Shown here: positions 1 through 8,568 of the stretch, piece after piece
How positions within the stretch are numbered: position 1 is the first letter of the stretch
How the letters are laid out: every line of letters begins with the position of its first letter
Source: Thioclava nitratireducens
GTDB lineage: Bacteria; Pseudomonadota; Alphaproteobacteria; Rhodobacterales; Rhodobacteraceae
Length of the DNA: 64,000 bases
Reading direction: 5' to 3'
Assembly (NCBI RefSeq): GCF_001940525.2
Contig: NZ_CP019437.1
Coordinates: forward strand, 2,454,501-2,518,500
The notes under the pieces: model-generated
What the model was told of the DNA's origin: nothing
Databases searched by the model: none
The model's input: only the letters and a program-made list of their open reading frames with translations
Translations under genes and position numbers: made by a program

Positions 1-1119
1 CTCCCCCGGCCCGGACGAATAGCCATTGCCGACCTGCGCCGCGAAGGCGGTGATCCCGATCTTAGCCAGCGCATCGCCGAAGGGCATGTATTCGCCGAAG
101 GGCACGAGATGGGATTTGTCGTAAAGCGCCTCGACCCGGTCGTCGGGAGCGATGACGGCGAGCGAGTTGAAATAGCGGCTGCCTTCACTGCGCTGCACCC
201 CCATCGCGAGCGGGATGCCACCCGCCGCCTCGGTCGACATCTCGAGCCCGCCCTGCGGATGGTCGAGCAGGAACGGCACCGCGGTCTCGGGCCAGACGAT
301 CAGGTCGGGCTTGGGCTGGCCGGGCGCAGGATCGGCCTTCGTCAGGTCCAGCAGCCGCTGGAAGAATTTCATCCGGTATTGCGGCAGCCATTTCAGGTTC
401 TGCGGCGCATTGGGCTGCACCAGACGCAGAGTGATCGGCTCGGGCCTCGGCGCCACCGGCGCGTTGAGCCGCGCCACCCCGCCGAGCCACAGCCCGACCA
501 GCGCCGCGCCCACGATCCCGAGGGCGGCAGGCATCCGCATCCCGCGCGTCATCGCAGGCGCGCTTGCGATCAGCAGGGTGATCAGGCTCAGCCCCAGCGG
601 CCCGACAAAGGCCGCCGCCTGCGCGACGGGCGAGCCGATCCAGATATGGCCGACCAGCACCCACGGAAACCCGGTGAAGACGTAGGAGCGCAGCGCATCC
701 GAGGCCGCCATGCCAAGCGCGATCCCGAGCGCACGCGAGCGCGGCCCCTGCCCCGCATAGGCCCCGAGCCCGTATCCGATCGCCCAGAATGCGCCCATCC
801 CTGCGGCCATCAGGACCAGCGCGAAAGGCGCCATCCAGCCATAGACATCGGCCTCGACCATGAAAGGCTCGACGATCCAGAACATCGCGGCCAGCGCATA
901 GCCGAAGCCGGTGGCGAACCCGATCCAGATCGTGGAGGCGCGCCAGCGTTCGGCGGAGGCGAACCAGACTGAGGCCGCCAGCGTGGGCAGCGCGATCCAC
1001 CACAGACCGAGCGGCGCCTGCCCGGCGGCGAACAGAACACCGAAAAGCGCTGCCAGAGCCAAGCTCTGCCAGCGCGGGCGCAACGGTGCGCGAAAGCCCT
1101 CTCGGATGGTCGCGATCAT
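1..1119 (-). CDS. lnt: Apolipoprotein N-acyltransferase, C-terminus cut by window edge
   Basis: Lnt transfers a third acyl chain from phospholipid to the N-terminal cysteine of lipoproteins at the periplasmic face of the inner membrane. The reading frame runs open for 373 codons from an ATG at 1119 to the window edge; the family is about 500 residues, so the end is missing. The N-terminal part is a series of hydrophobic membrane segments. The nitrilase-like domain follows, with the catalytic glutamate in a WPETA motif and the catalytic lysine near YDKSHLVPFGEY; the active-site cysteine would lie outside the window. It starts 18 bases after the corC-like gene and belongs to the ybeY-corC-lnt order common in proteobacteria. 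The identification is firm; the start is slightly uncertain because the ribosome site is weak. Confidence 0.93.
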   Translation of the reverse strand, partial: MIATIREGFRAPLRPRWQSLALAALFGVLFAAGQAPLGLWWIALPTLAASVWFASAERWRASTIWIGFATGFGYALAAMFWIVEPFMVEADVYGWMAPFALVLMAAGMGAFWAIGYGLGAYAGQGPRSRALGIALGMAASDALRSYVFTGFPWVLVGHIWIGSPVAQAAAFVGPLGLSLITLLIASAPAMTRGMRMPAALGIVGAALVGLWLGGVARLNAPVAPRPEPITLRLVQPNAPQNLKWLPQYRMKFFQRLLDLTKADPAPGQPKPDLIVWPETAVPFLLDHPQGGLEMSTEAAGGIPLAMGVQRSEGSRYFNSLAVIAPDDRVEALYDKSHLVPFGEYMPFGDALAKIGITAFAAQVGNGYSSGPGE

Positions 1120-1137
1120 GGGCGCGTCATAGCCCGC

Positions 1138-2028
1138 TCACTCGGCGGGCGCCACTCCCGGCAGACGTACGCGCAGACGTTTGATCCGGCGCGGATCGGC
1201 ATCGACCACCTCGTATTCCACGCCGTTCTCGGTCACCACGACCTCGCCGCGCGCGGGCACCCGGCCAAGCTGCATGAACACCAGACCGCCCATCGAATCG
1301 ATCTCGTCATCGGCCTCCTCGTCAGAGAGCCGCATCCCGATCTGCGCTTCGAACTCGTTGACCGGCGCGCGGGCCTGCACGACCCATTGGCCGGGCTTTT
1401 CCTCGCGCCAATAAGCGTCGTCGGCCTCGTCATGCTCGTCCTCGATCTCGCCGATCACCTGTTCGATCAGGTCTTCTAGCGTGAGCAGACCGTCGACCCC
1501 GCCATATTCGTCGATCACCAGCGCCATATGGGTGCGCTGCACCTGCATCTTCTGCAAGAGCACGCCGATCGGCATCGACGGCGGCACGTAAAGGAGCGGA
1601 CGGATCAGCTTGCGCAGCGAGAACCGGCCATTGCCCGATCCGAAGCCGTATTCCAGCGCCAGGTCTTTCAGGTGGACGAGGCCCAGAGGCGTATCCAGCG
1701 TTTCCTTGAAGACCGGCAGGCGCGAATAGCCGTGCTGGCGGAACTTCTCCACCAGCTCGTCGCGGGTGATGGAGACCGGAACGGCCTCGATCTCGACTTT
1801 GGGGATGGCGACATCGCCCACCCGCATCTTGCGCAGGTTCCCCAGCCCCAGCGGCGCTGGCGCGGGTTTGGGCGGCATTTCTACCTGTGGGGCCTCTTCT
1901 TCCATTGGGCGTTGCCCGAAAAAGCGGCTGAGCAACCCGCGCGAAGCGGGCTCCGAAGACTGACCGGGTTCTGCGTTTTCCGAACTACCGGTATTGGCGG
2001 AGGTAACTCCGTCGGCGACCTGTCCCAT
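1138..2028 (-). CDS. CorC/HlyC-type CBS-domain protein (hemolysin family)
   Basis: A 296-residue cytoplasmic protein with a low-complexity acidic/proline N-terminus (about 1-60), a pair of CBS domains (about 65-195, with the DEYGG motif of this family) and a C-terminal CorC_HlyC transporter-associated domain (about 210-290). It lacks the membrane DUF21 domain, as in E. coli CorC. CorC-type proteins are linked to magnesium/cobalt efflux, but the biochemical role is not settled. The ATG at 2028 is preceded by GGAAAGGA. It sits between ybeY and lnt with short spacers, so the three are probably co-transcribed. Confidence 0.9.
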   Translation of the reverse strand: MGQVADGVTSANTGSSENAEPGQSSEPASRGLLSRFFGQRPMEEEAPQVEMPPKPAPAPLGLGNLRKMRVGDVAIPKVEIEAVPVSITRDELVEKFRQHGYSRLPVFKETLDTPLGLVHLKDLALEYGFGSGNGRFSLRKLIRPLLYVPPSMPIGVLLQKMQVQRTHMALVIDEYGGVDGLLTLEDLIEQVIGEIEDEHDEADDAYWREEKPGQWVVQARAPVNEFEAQIGMRLSDEEADDEIDSMGGLVFMQLGRVPARGEVVVTENGVEYEVVDADPRRIKRLRVRLPGVAPAE

Positions 2029-2066
2029 TGTTCCTTTCCGAAAGATGACGCGGAATGCGCCTAGTC

Positions 2067-2564
2067 TTACACATATGGGTTACGAATTCCTACGCTTTCA
2101 AGAAGCCGGATTTCGATTTGTTCCATAACTTGCGCATCTTCGTCGCGAATATGGTCATAGCCCAACAGGTGCAGCACCCCATGGATGAGCAGATGCAGCG
2201 TGTGATCTTCGACGGATTTGCCTTGCTCTTCGGCCTCTCGGGCGCAGGTTTCATAGGCGATCGCGAGGTCGCCGAGCTCGATCTCACCGAAGACATCGGG
2301 CGCGGGCGGTTCGGGATGGGCGCCGGGCTCTTCCGCGCCGCGTTCTTCGGCGGGCCAGCTGAGCACATTGGTGGGCTTCGCCTTGTCGCGATATTCGCCG
2401 TTCAGCTCGGCGATGCGCGCATCGTCGCAGGCGAGCACCGAGAGGCGGCAGAGCTCAGCCTCGATTCCGCGATCCTCCAGCACCAGTGACGCGGCGCGGG
2501 TCATAAGGTCTTCGAGCCCGACCGTCTCCCAGCGGGGGTCTTCGATCTCGAGGTCAATTTCCAT
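2067..2564 (-). CDS. ybeY: Endoribonuclease YbeY, rRNA maturation factor
   Basis: A 165-residue metal-dependent endoribonuclease acting in 16S rRNA 3' maturation and ribosome quality control. The zinc motif HGxLHLxGYDH is intact (His128, His132, His138). I chose the ATG at 2564, giving MEIDLEIEDP as in homologues, because GGAAGGCGGGA lies just upstream; an ATG at 2588 would add eight unconserved residues. Its start overlaps the end of the DUF6476 gene by 11 bases, suggesting translational coupling. The usual upstream phoH is absent here. Confidence 0.95.
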   Translation of the reverse strand: MEIDLEIEDPRWETVGLEDLMTRAASLVLEDRGIEAELCRLSVLACDDARIAELNGEYRDKAKPTNVLSWPAEERGAEEPGAHPEPPAPDVFGEIELGDLAIAYETCAREAEEQGKSVEDHTLHLLIHGVLHLLGYDHIRDEDAQVMEQIEIRLLESVGIRNPYV

Positions 2565-2889
2565 CGGAATTCCCGCCTTCCGTGCCAAGCGTCAGATCGC
2601 CCACCTTCTGCCCGGCCTTGTCATAGACCAACACCTGCCCCCCATCGGTCACCACCACAGTATAGTTGCGCGCGAAGGTCACGGCCTCGGCCTGTGCGCC
2701 CTCGGGCAGCGTGATCGCGGCGGGCAGTTGCGGCAGCGGATTGGGTTGCTGCAAGCGGATGACAAGCAGCGCCACGATCGCTACAAGCCCGACGATCATC
2801 ACCGCCGCAAGCGTGGTCACCAGTATCTTGAGAAAGCGAAGATCGGGTGGCAGCGTGGTGGCAGGCTCTTCGTCAGGCAGGTCGGACAT
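2554..2889 (-). CDS. DUF6476 family single-pass membrane protein
   Basis: A small protein of 111 residues with a short acidic/proline cytoplasmic N-terminus, one transmembrane helix (about residues 25-47) and a soluble tail of beta-strand character ending in GTEGGNSDGN. It matches what I recall of the Rhodobacterales family DUF6476, which has no known function. The chosen start MSDLPDEE puts its start codon on bases 2889-2887, overlapping the start codon of the divergent pseudouridine synthase at 2888-2890. In-frame alternatives lie at 2910 and 2928. Its 3' end overlaps ybeY. Confidence 0.75.
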   Translation of the reverse strand: MSDLPDEEPATTLPPDLRFLKILVTTLAAVMIVGLVAIVALLVIRLQQPNPLPQLPAAITLPEGAQAEAVTFARNYTVVVTDGGQVLVYDKAGQKVGDLTLGTEGGNSDGN

Positions 2890-3940
2890 GAATAAGGAAA
2901 TCCTCAGCATCGAGATCGGACCCGGCATGGGTCCCCGCCTTGATAAGGCCTTGGCGGCGGCTGTGCCAGAGGAAGCGGCGCTCTCGCGCTCGCGCCTGGC
3001 GAAACTGATCGCGGAGGGCTCGGTCAGCCGCGAGGGCGTGGCCGTGACCGATCAGAAGACCAAGGTCGCCGAGGGCGAGGTCTATCAGATCGCGCTGGAG
3101 CCTCCGAAAGAGGTCGAGACCGTCGCGCAGGACATTCCGCTGGAAGTGCTGTGGGAAGATGACGACCTGATCGTCGTGAACAAGCCCGCGGGCATGGTCA
3201 CCCACCCCGCGCCGGGCACGCCCGAAGGCACGCTGGTCAACGCGCTGCTGCACCATTTCGGCGGGAATCTCTCAGGGATCGGCGGCGAGGCGCGCCCCGG
3301 CATCGTCCACCGCATCGACAAGGACACATCGGGGCTGCTCGTCGTCGCGAAATCGGACCGGGCGCATCACGGGCTCGCCGCGCAATTCGAGGCGCATACG
3401 GTTCATCGCCATTACCGCGCGCTTTGCCACGGCGTCCCGCAGGCTTCCGATCCGCGGCTGCGCGGACTGAACGGCGTCAGCTTCGAGCAAGGCGGCGTGC
3501 TGAAGATCGTCACGCAACTCGCCCGCCACAAGACCGACCGGCAGAAACAGGCGGTGGTGGCCCATGGCGGGCGGCATGCCGTCACCCGGGCCCGCACGAT
3601 CGAGGATTTCAACGGAACGGCGGCGCTGATCGATTGCTGGCTCGAGACCGGGCGCACCCATCAGATCCGCGTCCATATGGCCTATGCGGGTCACGGGCTG
3701 ATCGGCGATCAGACCTATGGCGGCAAGCGCAAGATCTCGGAAAAAGCGGTGGGCGCGGCTGCGGCAGAGGCCGTCCGCGCCTTCCCGCGTCAGGCGCTCC
3801 ACGCGGCGACGCTTGGCTTCGTTCATCCCGTCACCGGAGAGGAACTGTCCTTCGAGGCGCCCCTGCCCGACGACATGACCGACCTGATCGACGCGCTGCG
3901 CGCCGCCTCCATGCCCCCTGCAGGCGGCACCGCCCCGTGA
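2888..3940 (+). CDS. RluA/RluD-family 23S rRNA pseudouridine synthase
   Basis: A 350-residue enzyme that converts specific uridines in large-subunit rRNA to pseudouridine. An S4 RNA-binding domain lies at about residues 17-75, followed by the synthase domain with the signature HRIDKDTSG at 141-149; the Asp after Arg-Ile (residue 144) is the catalytic nucleophile. The S4 domain favours the RluC/RluD branch over RluA itself, but the target site cannot be assigned by eye. The frame is open further upstream, but that part overlaps DUF6476 and has no family character; the ATG at 2888 is the only sensible start. Its stop overlaps the GTG start of the next gene. Confidence 0.93.
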   Translation: MNKEILSIEIGPGMGPRLDKALAAAVPEEAALSRSRLAKLIAEGSVSREGVAVTDQKTKVAEGEVYQIALEPPKEVETVAQDIPLEVLWEDDDLIVVNKPAGMVTHPAPGTPEGTLVNALLHHFGGNLSGIGGEARPGIVHRIDKDTSGLLVVAKSDRAHHGLAAQFEAHTVHRHYRALCHGVPQASDPRLRGLNGVSFEQGGVLKIVTQLARHKTDRQKQAVVAHGGRHAVTRARTIEDFNGTAALIDCWLETGRTHQIRVHMAYAGHGLIGDQTYGGKRKISEKAVGAAAAEAVRAFPRQALHAATLGFVHPVTGEELSFEAPLPDDMTDLIDALRAASMPPAGGTAP

Positions 3941-5379
3941 ACGTCTGGTGGGCGGAGCTTCTGACGCTGCTGTTTCACTTCGGCAGTCAGGCGCTCGCGC
4001 TGCTGCGCGTGTTCACCCGTCCCGACAAGCCGCCCGCGGTGCGCGCAAGCTGGACGGTGCTTATCCTGTCGGTGCCGTTCCTCGGCGTCATCCTCTACAT
4101 CCTGATCGGGGAGACGCGGCTCAACCAGCGCGTCGCGCGCAAGCTGCAGGCGACGGTCGCCGCCCTGCCCGCCCCCGATCCGGTCGAGCCCGCAGACCTC
4201 GAAGCCATCTCCCCGGCCTATCGCGCAGCCTTCGCCCGGGCCGCCGCGATCAACGGCTACGCGCCGAGTAGCGGCGATGCCATCGCCTTCCTGCCCGACC
4301 CTGCCGATCAGCTCGAACCGCTGATCGCCGATATCGACGCCGCCAGCCGAAGCGTGCACCTCATCACCTATATCTGGCTGACAGACCTGACCGGCATCGC
4401 GATGGCCGAGGCGCTGACCCGCGCGGCCGAACGCGGGGTGACCGTGCGCGTCCTCGTCGACGGGCTGGGCGCGCGCGGCTTCATCAAGTCGCGCCACTGG
4501 AAGGCGATGAAGAAGGCCGGAGTGAAGACCGCGATCGCCTTTTCCTTCCGCTGGCCGCTGTTCAAGCTCGCGACGATGCGGATCGACCTGCGCAACCACC
4601 GCAAGCTCGCCGTGATCGACGGGCATGTGGCCTATACCGGTTCGCGCAACATCGCCGACCCGGAGTTCCGCATCAAGGCGCGCTTCGCGCCGTGGAAGGA
4701 TGTCATGCTGCGGATCGAGGGGCCGCTCGCCGCCCAGCACCAGCACATCTTCGCGACCGACTGGGTGACGCATAGCCGGGAGGAAATCTCGGACCTCGTG
4801 ATCCCCACTCCCGCCGCGCCGACCGCGCGGCCCGGAACGGCGGTCGCCTTCGCCACGGGGCCGATGCTGGACACGCGCGGGGTGCCGGATGTGTTCCTTG
4901 CGGTGATCGGGGCCGCGCGCGAGACGCTGACCCTCTCCACCCCCTATTTCGTGCCGGGCGAGGAAATCGCCTCCGCCCTGCGCGCCGCCAAGCGCCGGGG
5001 GGTGCGAGTGCAGGTGATCGTGCCGAGGCGCAACGACTCGCGCTTCGTCGCCCATGCCGCGCGCAGCTTCTACCCGGTGCTGGCCGAGGCGGGCGTCGAG
5101 ATCTGGGAGCACGGGCCGGGCCTGCTGCACGCCAAGACCCTGCTGGCCGATGGCCGCGTCGCGATCCTCGGCTCGGCCAATCTCGACCGCCGCAGCTTCG
5201 AGCTGAATTACGAGAATTGCGTGCTGATCGAGGACCACGAACTCGGTCTCGAACTTGGCGAACGCCAGCGCCACTGGATCGCGCAGGCCCGCCGCGTCGG
5301 ACCGGAGCGGATCGCGGAATGGCCCCTGCACTGGAAAATCATCAACAACCTGATGTCGGTGCTCGCGCCGATCTTGTGA
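3937..5379 (+). CDS. cls: Cardiolipin synthase (phospholipase D superfamily)
   Basis: A 480-residue membrane enzyme condensing two phosphatidylglycerol molecules into cardiolipin and glycerol. Two N-terminal hydrophobic segments (about 8-25 and 38-57) anchor it, and two HKD motifs follow: HRKLAVIDG starting at His221 and HAKTLLADG near residue 395, each followed by the expected G-S-x-N. The long frame continues upstream through the pseudouridine synthase in another frame, so the start is set by a GTG at 3937 in a GTGA overlap, giving the family's usual N-terminus and length. The overlap implies translational coupling. Confidence 0.92.
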   Translation: MNVWWAELLTLLFHFGSQALALLRVFTRPDKPPAVRASWTVLILSVPFLGVILYILIGETRLNQRVARKLQATVAALPAPDPVEPADLEAISPAYRAAFARAAAINGYAPSSGDAIAFLPDPADQLEPLIADIDAASRSVHLITYIWLTDLTGIAMAEALTRAAERGVTVRVLVDGLGARGFIKSRHWKAMKKAGVKTAIAFSFRWPLFKLATMRIDLRNHRKLAVIDGHVAYTGSRNIADPEFRIKARFAPWKDVMLRIEGPLAAQHQHIFATDWVTHSREEISDLVIPTPAAPTARPGTAVAFATGPMLDTRGVPDVFLAVIGAARETLTLSTPYFVPGEEIASALRAAKRRGVRVQVIVPRRNDSRFVAHAARSFYPVLAEAGVEIWEHGPGLLHAKTLLADGRVAILGSANLDRRSFELNYENCVLIEDHELGLELGERQRHWIAQARRVGPERIAEWPLHWKIINNLMSVLAPIL

Positions 5380-5495
5380 AGCGTCAGATGTTTTTTTACA
5401 CATCCGCGACGGAAATCCCGTTACGATACGTTGATCTTTCTATGCGACTGCGTCAGGGCGGCTTTCGGTGAACCAATCCGCACTGCCTTGCGTTT

Positions 5496-5525
5496 CTTGA
5501 AAGAACGGGGGGCGATCCCCACATT
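5496..5525 (+). promoter_or_regulatory. Candidate heat-shock (sigma-32 type) promoter of rpoH
   Basis: CTTGAAA at 5496-5502 is separated by 14 bases from CCCCACAT at 5517-5524, close to the sigma-32 consensus CTTGAAA/CCCCATnT, and lies 30-60 bases before the rpoH start. This would allow autoregulation. The GGGG before the CCCC could also form a small hairpin, so the match may be partly coincidental. Confidence 0.4.
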
Positions 5526-5557
5526 GAGCAGCCGCCAAAAGGGAGACATGGGAGACG

Positions 5558-6457
5558 ATGACGAGCTACACGAACCTTCCGGCCCCGAGTCCTGAGCAGG
5601 GGCTGAACCGCTACCTTCAGGAGATCCGGAAGTTCCCGCTTCTGGAGCCGGAACAGGAATATATGCTGGCCAAGAGCTGGGCCGACCACCAGGACACCGA
5701 TGCCGCGCACCAGTTGGTGACGTCGCACCTGCGTCTCGCCGCGAAGATCGCGATGGGCTATCGCGGTTACGGCTTGCCGCAGGCCGAGGTGATCTCGGAG
5801 GCGAATGTCGGTCTGATGCAGGCCGTGAAGCGCTTCGATCCCGAGAAGGGCTTCCGCCTCGCGACCTACGCTATGTGGTGGATCCGCGCCGCGATCCAGG
5901 AATACATCCTGCGCTCGTGGAGCCTCGTGAAGCTGGGCACCACCTCGGCGCAGAAGAAGCTGTTCTTCAACCTCCGCAAGGCGAAGTCCAAGATCGGCGC
6001 CTATGAAGACGGCGATATGCGCCCCGAGAACGTCAAACAGATCGCGTCCGATCTGAACGTGACCGAGGAAGAAGTGATCTCGATGAACCGGCGGATGTCG
6101 GGCTCGGACGCCTCGCTGAACGCACAGATCGGCGCGGGTGACGAAGGCGGGGCCGCACAGTGGCAGGACTGGCTCGAAGACGAGGATGCCGATCAGGCCG
6201 AGGCCTATGCCGAGACCGAGGAGATGGAAGCCCGCCGCGAGATGCTGATGGACGCGATGGACGTTCTCAACGACCGCGAGAAGGACATCCTGATGCAGCG
6301 CCGCCTGCGCGACGATCCCGTCACGCTGGAGGAACTCTCGGGCGTCTATGACGTCTCGCGCGAGCGTATCCGCCAGATCGAGGTGCGCGCCTTCGAGAAG
6401 CTGCAGAAGCGCATGACCGAACTGGCACGGGAAAAAGGCATGAACGTGCCCGCGTAA
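5558..6457 (+). CDS. rpoH: RNA polymerase heat-shock sigma factor RpoH (sigma-32)
   Basis: A 299-residue group 3 sigma factor directing RNA polymerase to heat-shock and oxidative-stress promoters. Region 2 contains the RFDPEKGFRLATYAMWWIR core-binding/-10 segment (about 92-110). The RpoH box QKKLFFNLR is at 132-140, which separates RpoH from housekeeping sigma factors, and region 4.2 carries the helix-turn-helix VSRERIRQIE near the C-terminus. The ATG follows GGGAGACG. Many alphaproteobacteria have two RpoH copies; this looks like the RpoH-I type, but I could not compare. It is monocistronic with its own leader of about 180 bases. Confidence 0.95.
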   Translation: MTSYTNLPAPSPEQGLNRYLQEIRKFPLLEPEQEYMLAKSWADHQDTDAAHQLVTSHLRLAAKIAMGYRGYGLPQAEVISEANVGLMQAVKRFDPEKGFRLATYAMWWIRAAIQEYILRSWSLVKLGTTSAQKKLFFNLRKAKSKIGAYEDGDMRPENVKQIASDLNVTEEEVISMNRRMSGSDASLNAQIGAGDEGGAAQWQDWLEDEDADQAEAYAETEEMEARREMLMDAMDVLNDREKDILMQRRLRDDPVTLEELSGVYDVSRERIRQIEVRAFEKLQKRMTELAREKGMNVPA

Positions 6458-6585
6458 CCCGCGAACAGTAACGAGTGCGAAAGTGTGTCGCCGCTCCTTT
6501 CCCGGGGGCGGCGATTTTCTTTGCGCCGCGCCGCATAAGCATTACCTTCGCCCCGGATACGAGCACGAAAAGAGGGAGAGAGACG

Positions 6586-7563
6586 ATGCAGGTGTTGAAC
6601 TGGGGAATCCTCGGCGCCGCGAAATTTGCGCGCGAGCATATGGGCCGGGCGATCCACGCGGCCGAGGGCGCGCGGCTGGCGGCGCTCGCGACGTCGAGCC
6701 CGGAAAAAGCCGATCCCTTCAAGGCCTTCGCGCCCGATCTCAAGGTTCATGACAGCTATGACGCGCTGCTGGCCGACCCCGGCATCGACGTAGTCTATAT
6801 CCCGCTGCCCAACACGCTCCATGTGGAGTGGACGAAGAAGGCGCTGGCGGCAGGCAAGCATGTACTGACGGAAAAGCCGATCGCGATGAAGGCCGAGGAG
6901 ATCGACGGGCTGATAGACGCGCGCGACGCCGCCGGCAAGTTCGCGACCGAGGCCTACATGATCGTGCATCACCCGCAATGGCGGCAGGTGCGCGACTGGC
7001 TCGATGCGGGCGCGATCGGAGAGTTGCGCCACGCCGATGTGGTGTTCACCTTCAACAACCCCGACCCCACCAATATCCGCAACAAGGCGGATATGGGCGG
7101 CGGCTCGATCCCCGATATCGGCGTCTATGCCTATTCCTGCGTGCGCTTCGCAGCCCGGGCCGAACCGGGCGATCTGCGCGCCGTCATCCATCGCGAGAAC
7201 GATGTCGACACGTTCACGCAGGTCACGGGCGAGATGGTCAGCGACAAGGGCCGCTTCACCTATGGCGCGCTGACCTCGACCCGGCTGCATCCGCGCCAGG
7301 AAGCGGTCTTCCAGGGCTCCGAAGGTTTGATCCGCCTCACCTGCCCGTTCAACGCGAATGTCTTCGATCAGGCGGAGGTCACGCTGATCCGCAAGGGCAA
7401 GCCGGACGAGATGATCCGCTACCCGGCCGTGAATCAATATGTGATCCAGGTGGAAGCCTTCATGCGTCATGTCACCGAGGGCGCGCCCTATGCGTGGACA
7501 CTTGAAGATGCGCGCGGCACACAGGCGATGATCGACAAGGTGTTCGCCAGCGAACAGGGATAG
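6586..7563 (+). CDS. Gfo/Idh/MocA-family NAD(P)-dependent oxidoreductase
   Basis: A 325-residue cytoplasmic dehydrogenase. The N-terminal Rossmann fold has the glycine-rich loop WGILGAAKFA at residues 5-14, followed by the family motif TEKPIA (about residue 97), whose lysine is catalytic in characterised members. A C-terminal substrate domain follows. Substrates in this family are usually sugars, inositols or related diols; nothing here or in the neighbours identifies this one. The start is set by GAGGGAGAGAGACG just before the ATG at 6586; the frame open upstream of it has no family similarity. Confidence 0.88.
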   Translation: MQVLNWGILGAAKFAREHMGRAIHAAEGARLAALATSSPEKADPFKAFAPDLKVHDSYDALLADPGIDVVYIPLPNTLHVEWTKKALAAGKHVLTEKPIAMKAEEIDGLIDARDAAGKFATEAYMIVHHPQWRQVRDWLDAGAIGELRHADVVFTFNNPDPTNIRNKADMGGGSIPDIGVYAYSCVRFAARAEPGDLRAVIHRENDVDTFTQVTGEMVSDKGRFTYGALTSTRLHPRQEAVFQGSEGLIRLTCPFNANVFDQAEVTLIRKGKPDEMIRYPAVNQYVIQVEAFMRHVTEGAPYAWTLEDARGTQAMIDKVFASEQG

Positions 7564-7611
7564 CGCAGGCTCGCACAGGGAACAAAGCACGCGTGACGGG
7601 GTTCAGGACGA

Positions 7612-8517
7612 ATGAAATCAGACAGTTCCCAAAGTGACGCGCAGGGCGGGTCCGACAACGGCAGCGGAAAAGTCCAGAACAACGCCGTGCGCGAACGGCA
7701 CGAGGAGCGCTCGGTGAAGCAAGCCTCGCGCCTCTCCGCGCGGTTGATCTACGCCGTGATCCGGCATGACGGCGACGAAGAGCTGAACCGCCCGCTCACC
7801 TCTCTCGTGTGGTCGGGGCTCGCGGCGGGCATCCTGATCAGCCTCTCGGTCATCGCGCAGGCGAGCTTGCATGCGCGTCTGCCCGACGAAAGCTGGCGGA
7901 TTCTGGTCGAGTCCCTCGGCTATTCGGCCGGGTTCATGGTGGTGATCTTCGGGCGGATGCAGCTGTTCACCGAGAACACGATCACCACCGTCCTGCCGGT
8001 GGTGGCCGAACGGTCGCTGACATGCCTGCTGAAAATGCTGCGGCTCTGGGCGATCGTGCTTGCGTCGAACATTCTTGGCTGCGCGATCGCCTCGGGGTTC
8101 CTGAGCATTCCCCATGTCATCCCCGACGAGATGACCGACAGCCTGCTGGCCGTGGCGCGCCACGCGACCGACGGCGACATGGGACAGAACTTCTACCGCG
8201 CGATGCCGGCGGGCATCATCATCGCCGCCGTGGTGTGGATCATGCCCGCGGCGCAGGGCAGTTCGTTCCTCGTGATCCTCGCGATGACATGGCTGCTCGC
8301 GGCCTCGGGCTCTGCGCACGTCGTCGCGGGCTCGGTCGAGGCGGGGCTGCTTGTCTGGAGCGGCCATATGAGCCTGACCGAGGCGATCAGCCGGTTTTTC
8401 TTCCCGGTTCTCGCAGGCAATGTCGCGGGCGGCACGGCGGTCTTCACGCTGCTGACATGGGGTCAGGTGAAGAACGAGGTGATCGGCGAGCACGACGAGG
8501 CAGACGACGAGTCCTGA
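7612..8517 (+). CDS. Formate/nitrite transporter (FNT) family membrane protein, YfdC-like
   Basis: A 301-residue inner-membrane protein with a hydrophilic N-terminal tail of about 60 residues, then six hydrophobic segments between about 65 and 280. Segments such as SLGYSAGFMVVIFGRMQLFT and NxLGC match the FNT channel fold, which forms pentameric anion pores. The long polar N-terminus resembles E. coli YfdC rather than FocA or NirC, so the transported ion is unknown. It lies alone between two unrelated genes. Confidence 0.82.
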   Translation: MKSDSSQSDAQGGSDNGSGKVQNNAVRERHEERSVKQASRLSARLIYAVIRHDGDEELNRPLTSLVWSGLAAGILISLSVIAQASLHARLPDESWRILVESLGYSAGFMVVIFGRMQLFTENTITTVLPVVAERSLTCLLKMLRLWAIVLASNILGCAIASGFLSIPHVIPDEMTDSLLAVARHATDGDMGQNFYRAMPAGIIIAAVVWIMPAAQGSSFLVILAMTWLLAASGSAHVVAGSVEAGLLVWSGHMSLTEAISRFFFPVLAGNVAGGTAVFTLLTWGQVKNEVIGEHDEADDES

Positions 8518-8568
8518 GCCGCCCCGACCGAGTTTTTCAAACGATATGCGAAAACCGCCGGGCGCGCC

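Noticed and set aside
185..1003. Minus-strand frame of 272 codons at the window start
   Set aside because: It is a shifted frame over lnt; the true lnt frame contains the WPETA and YDKSHLVPFGEY motifs and runs off the window edge.
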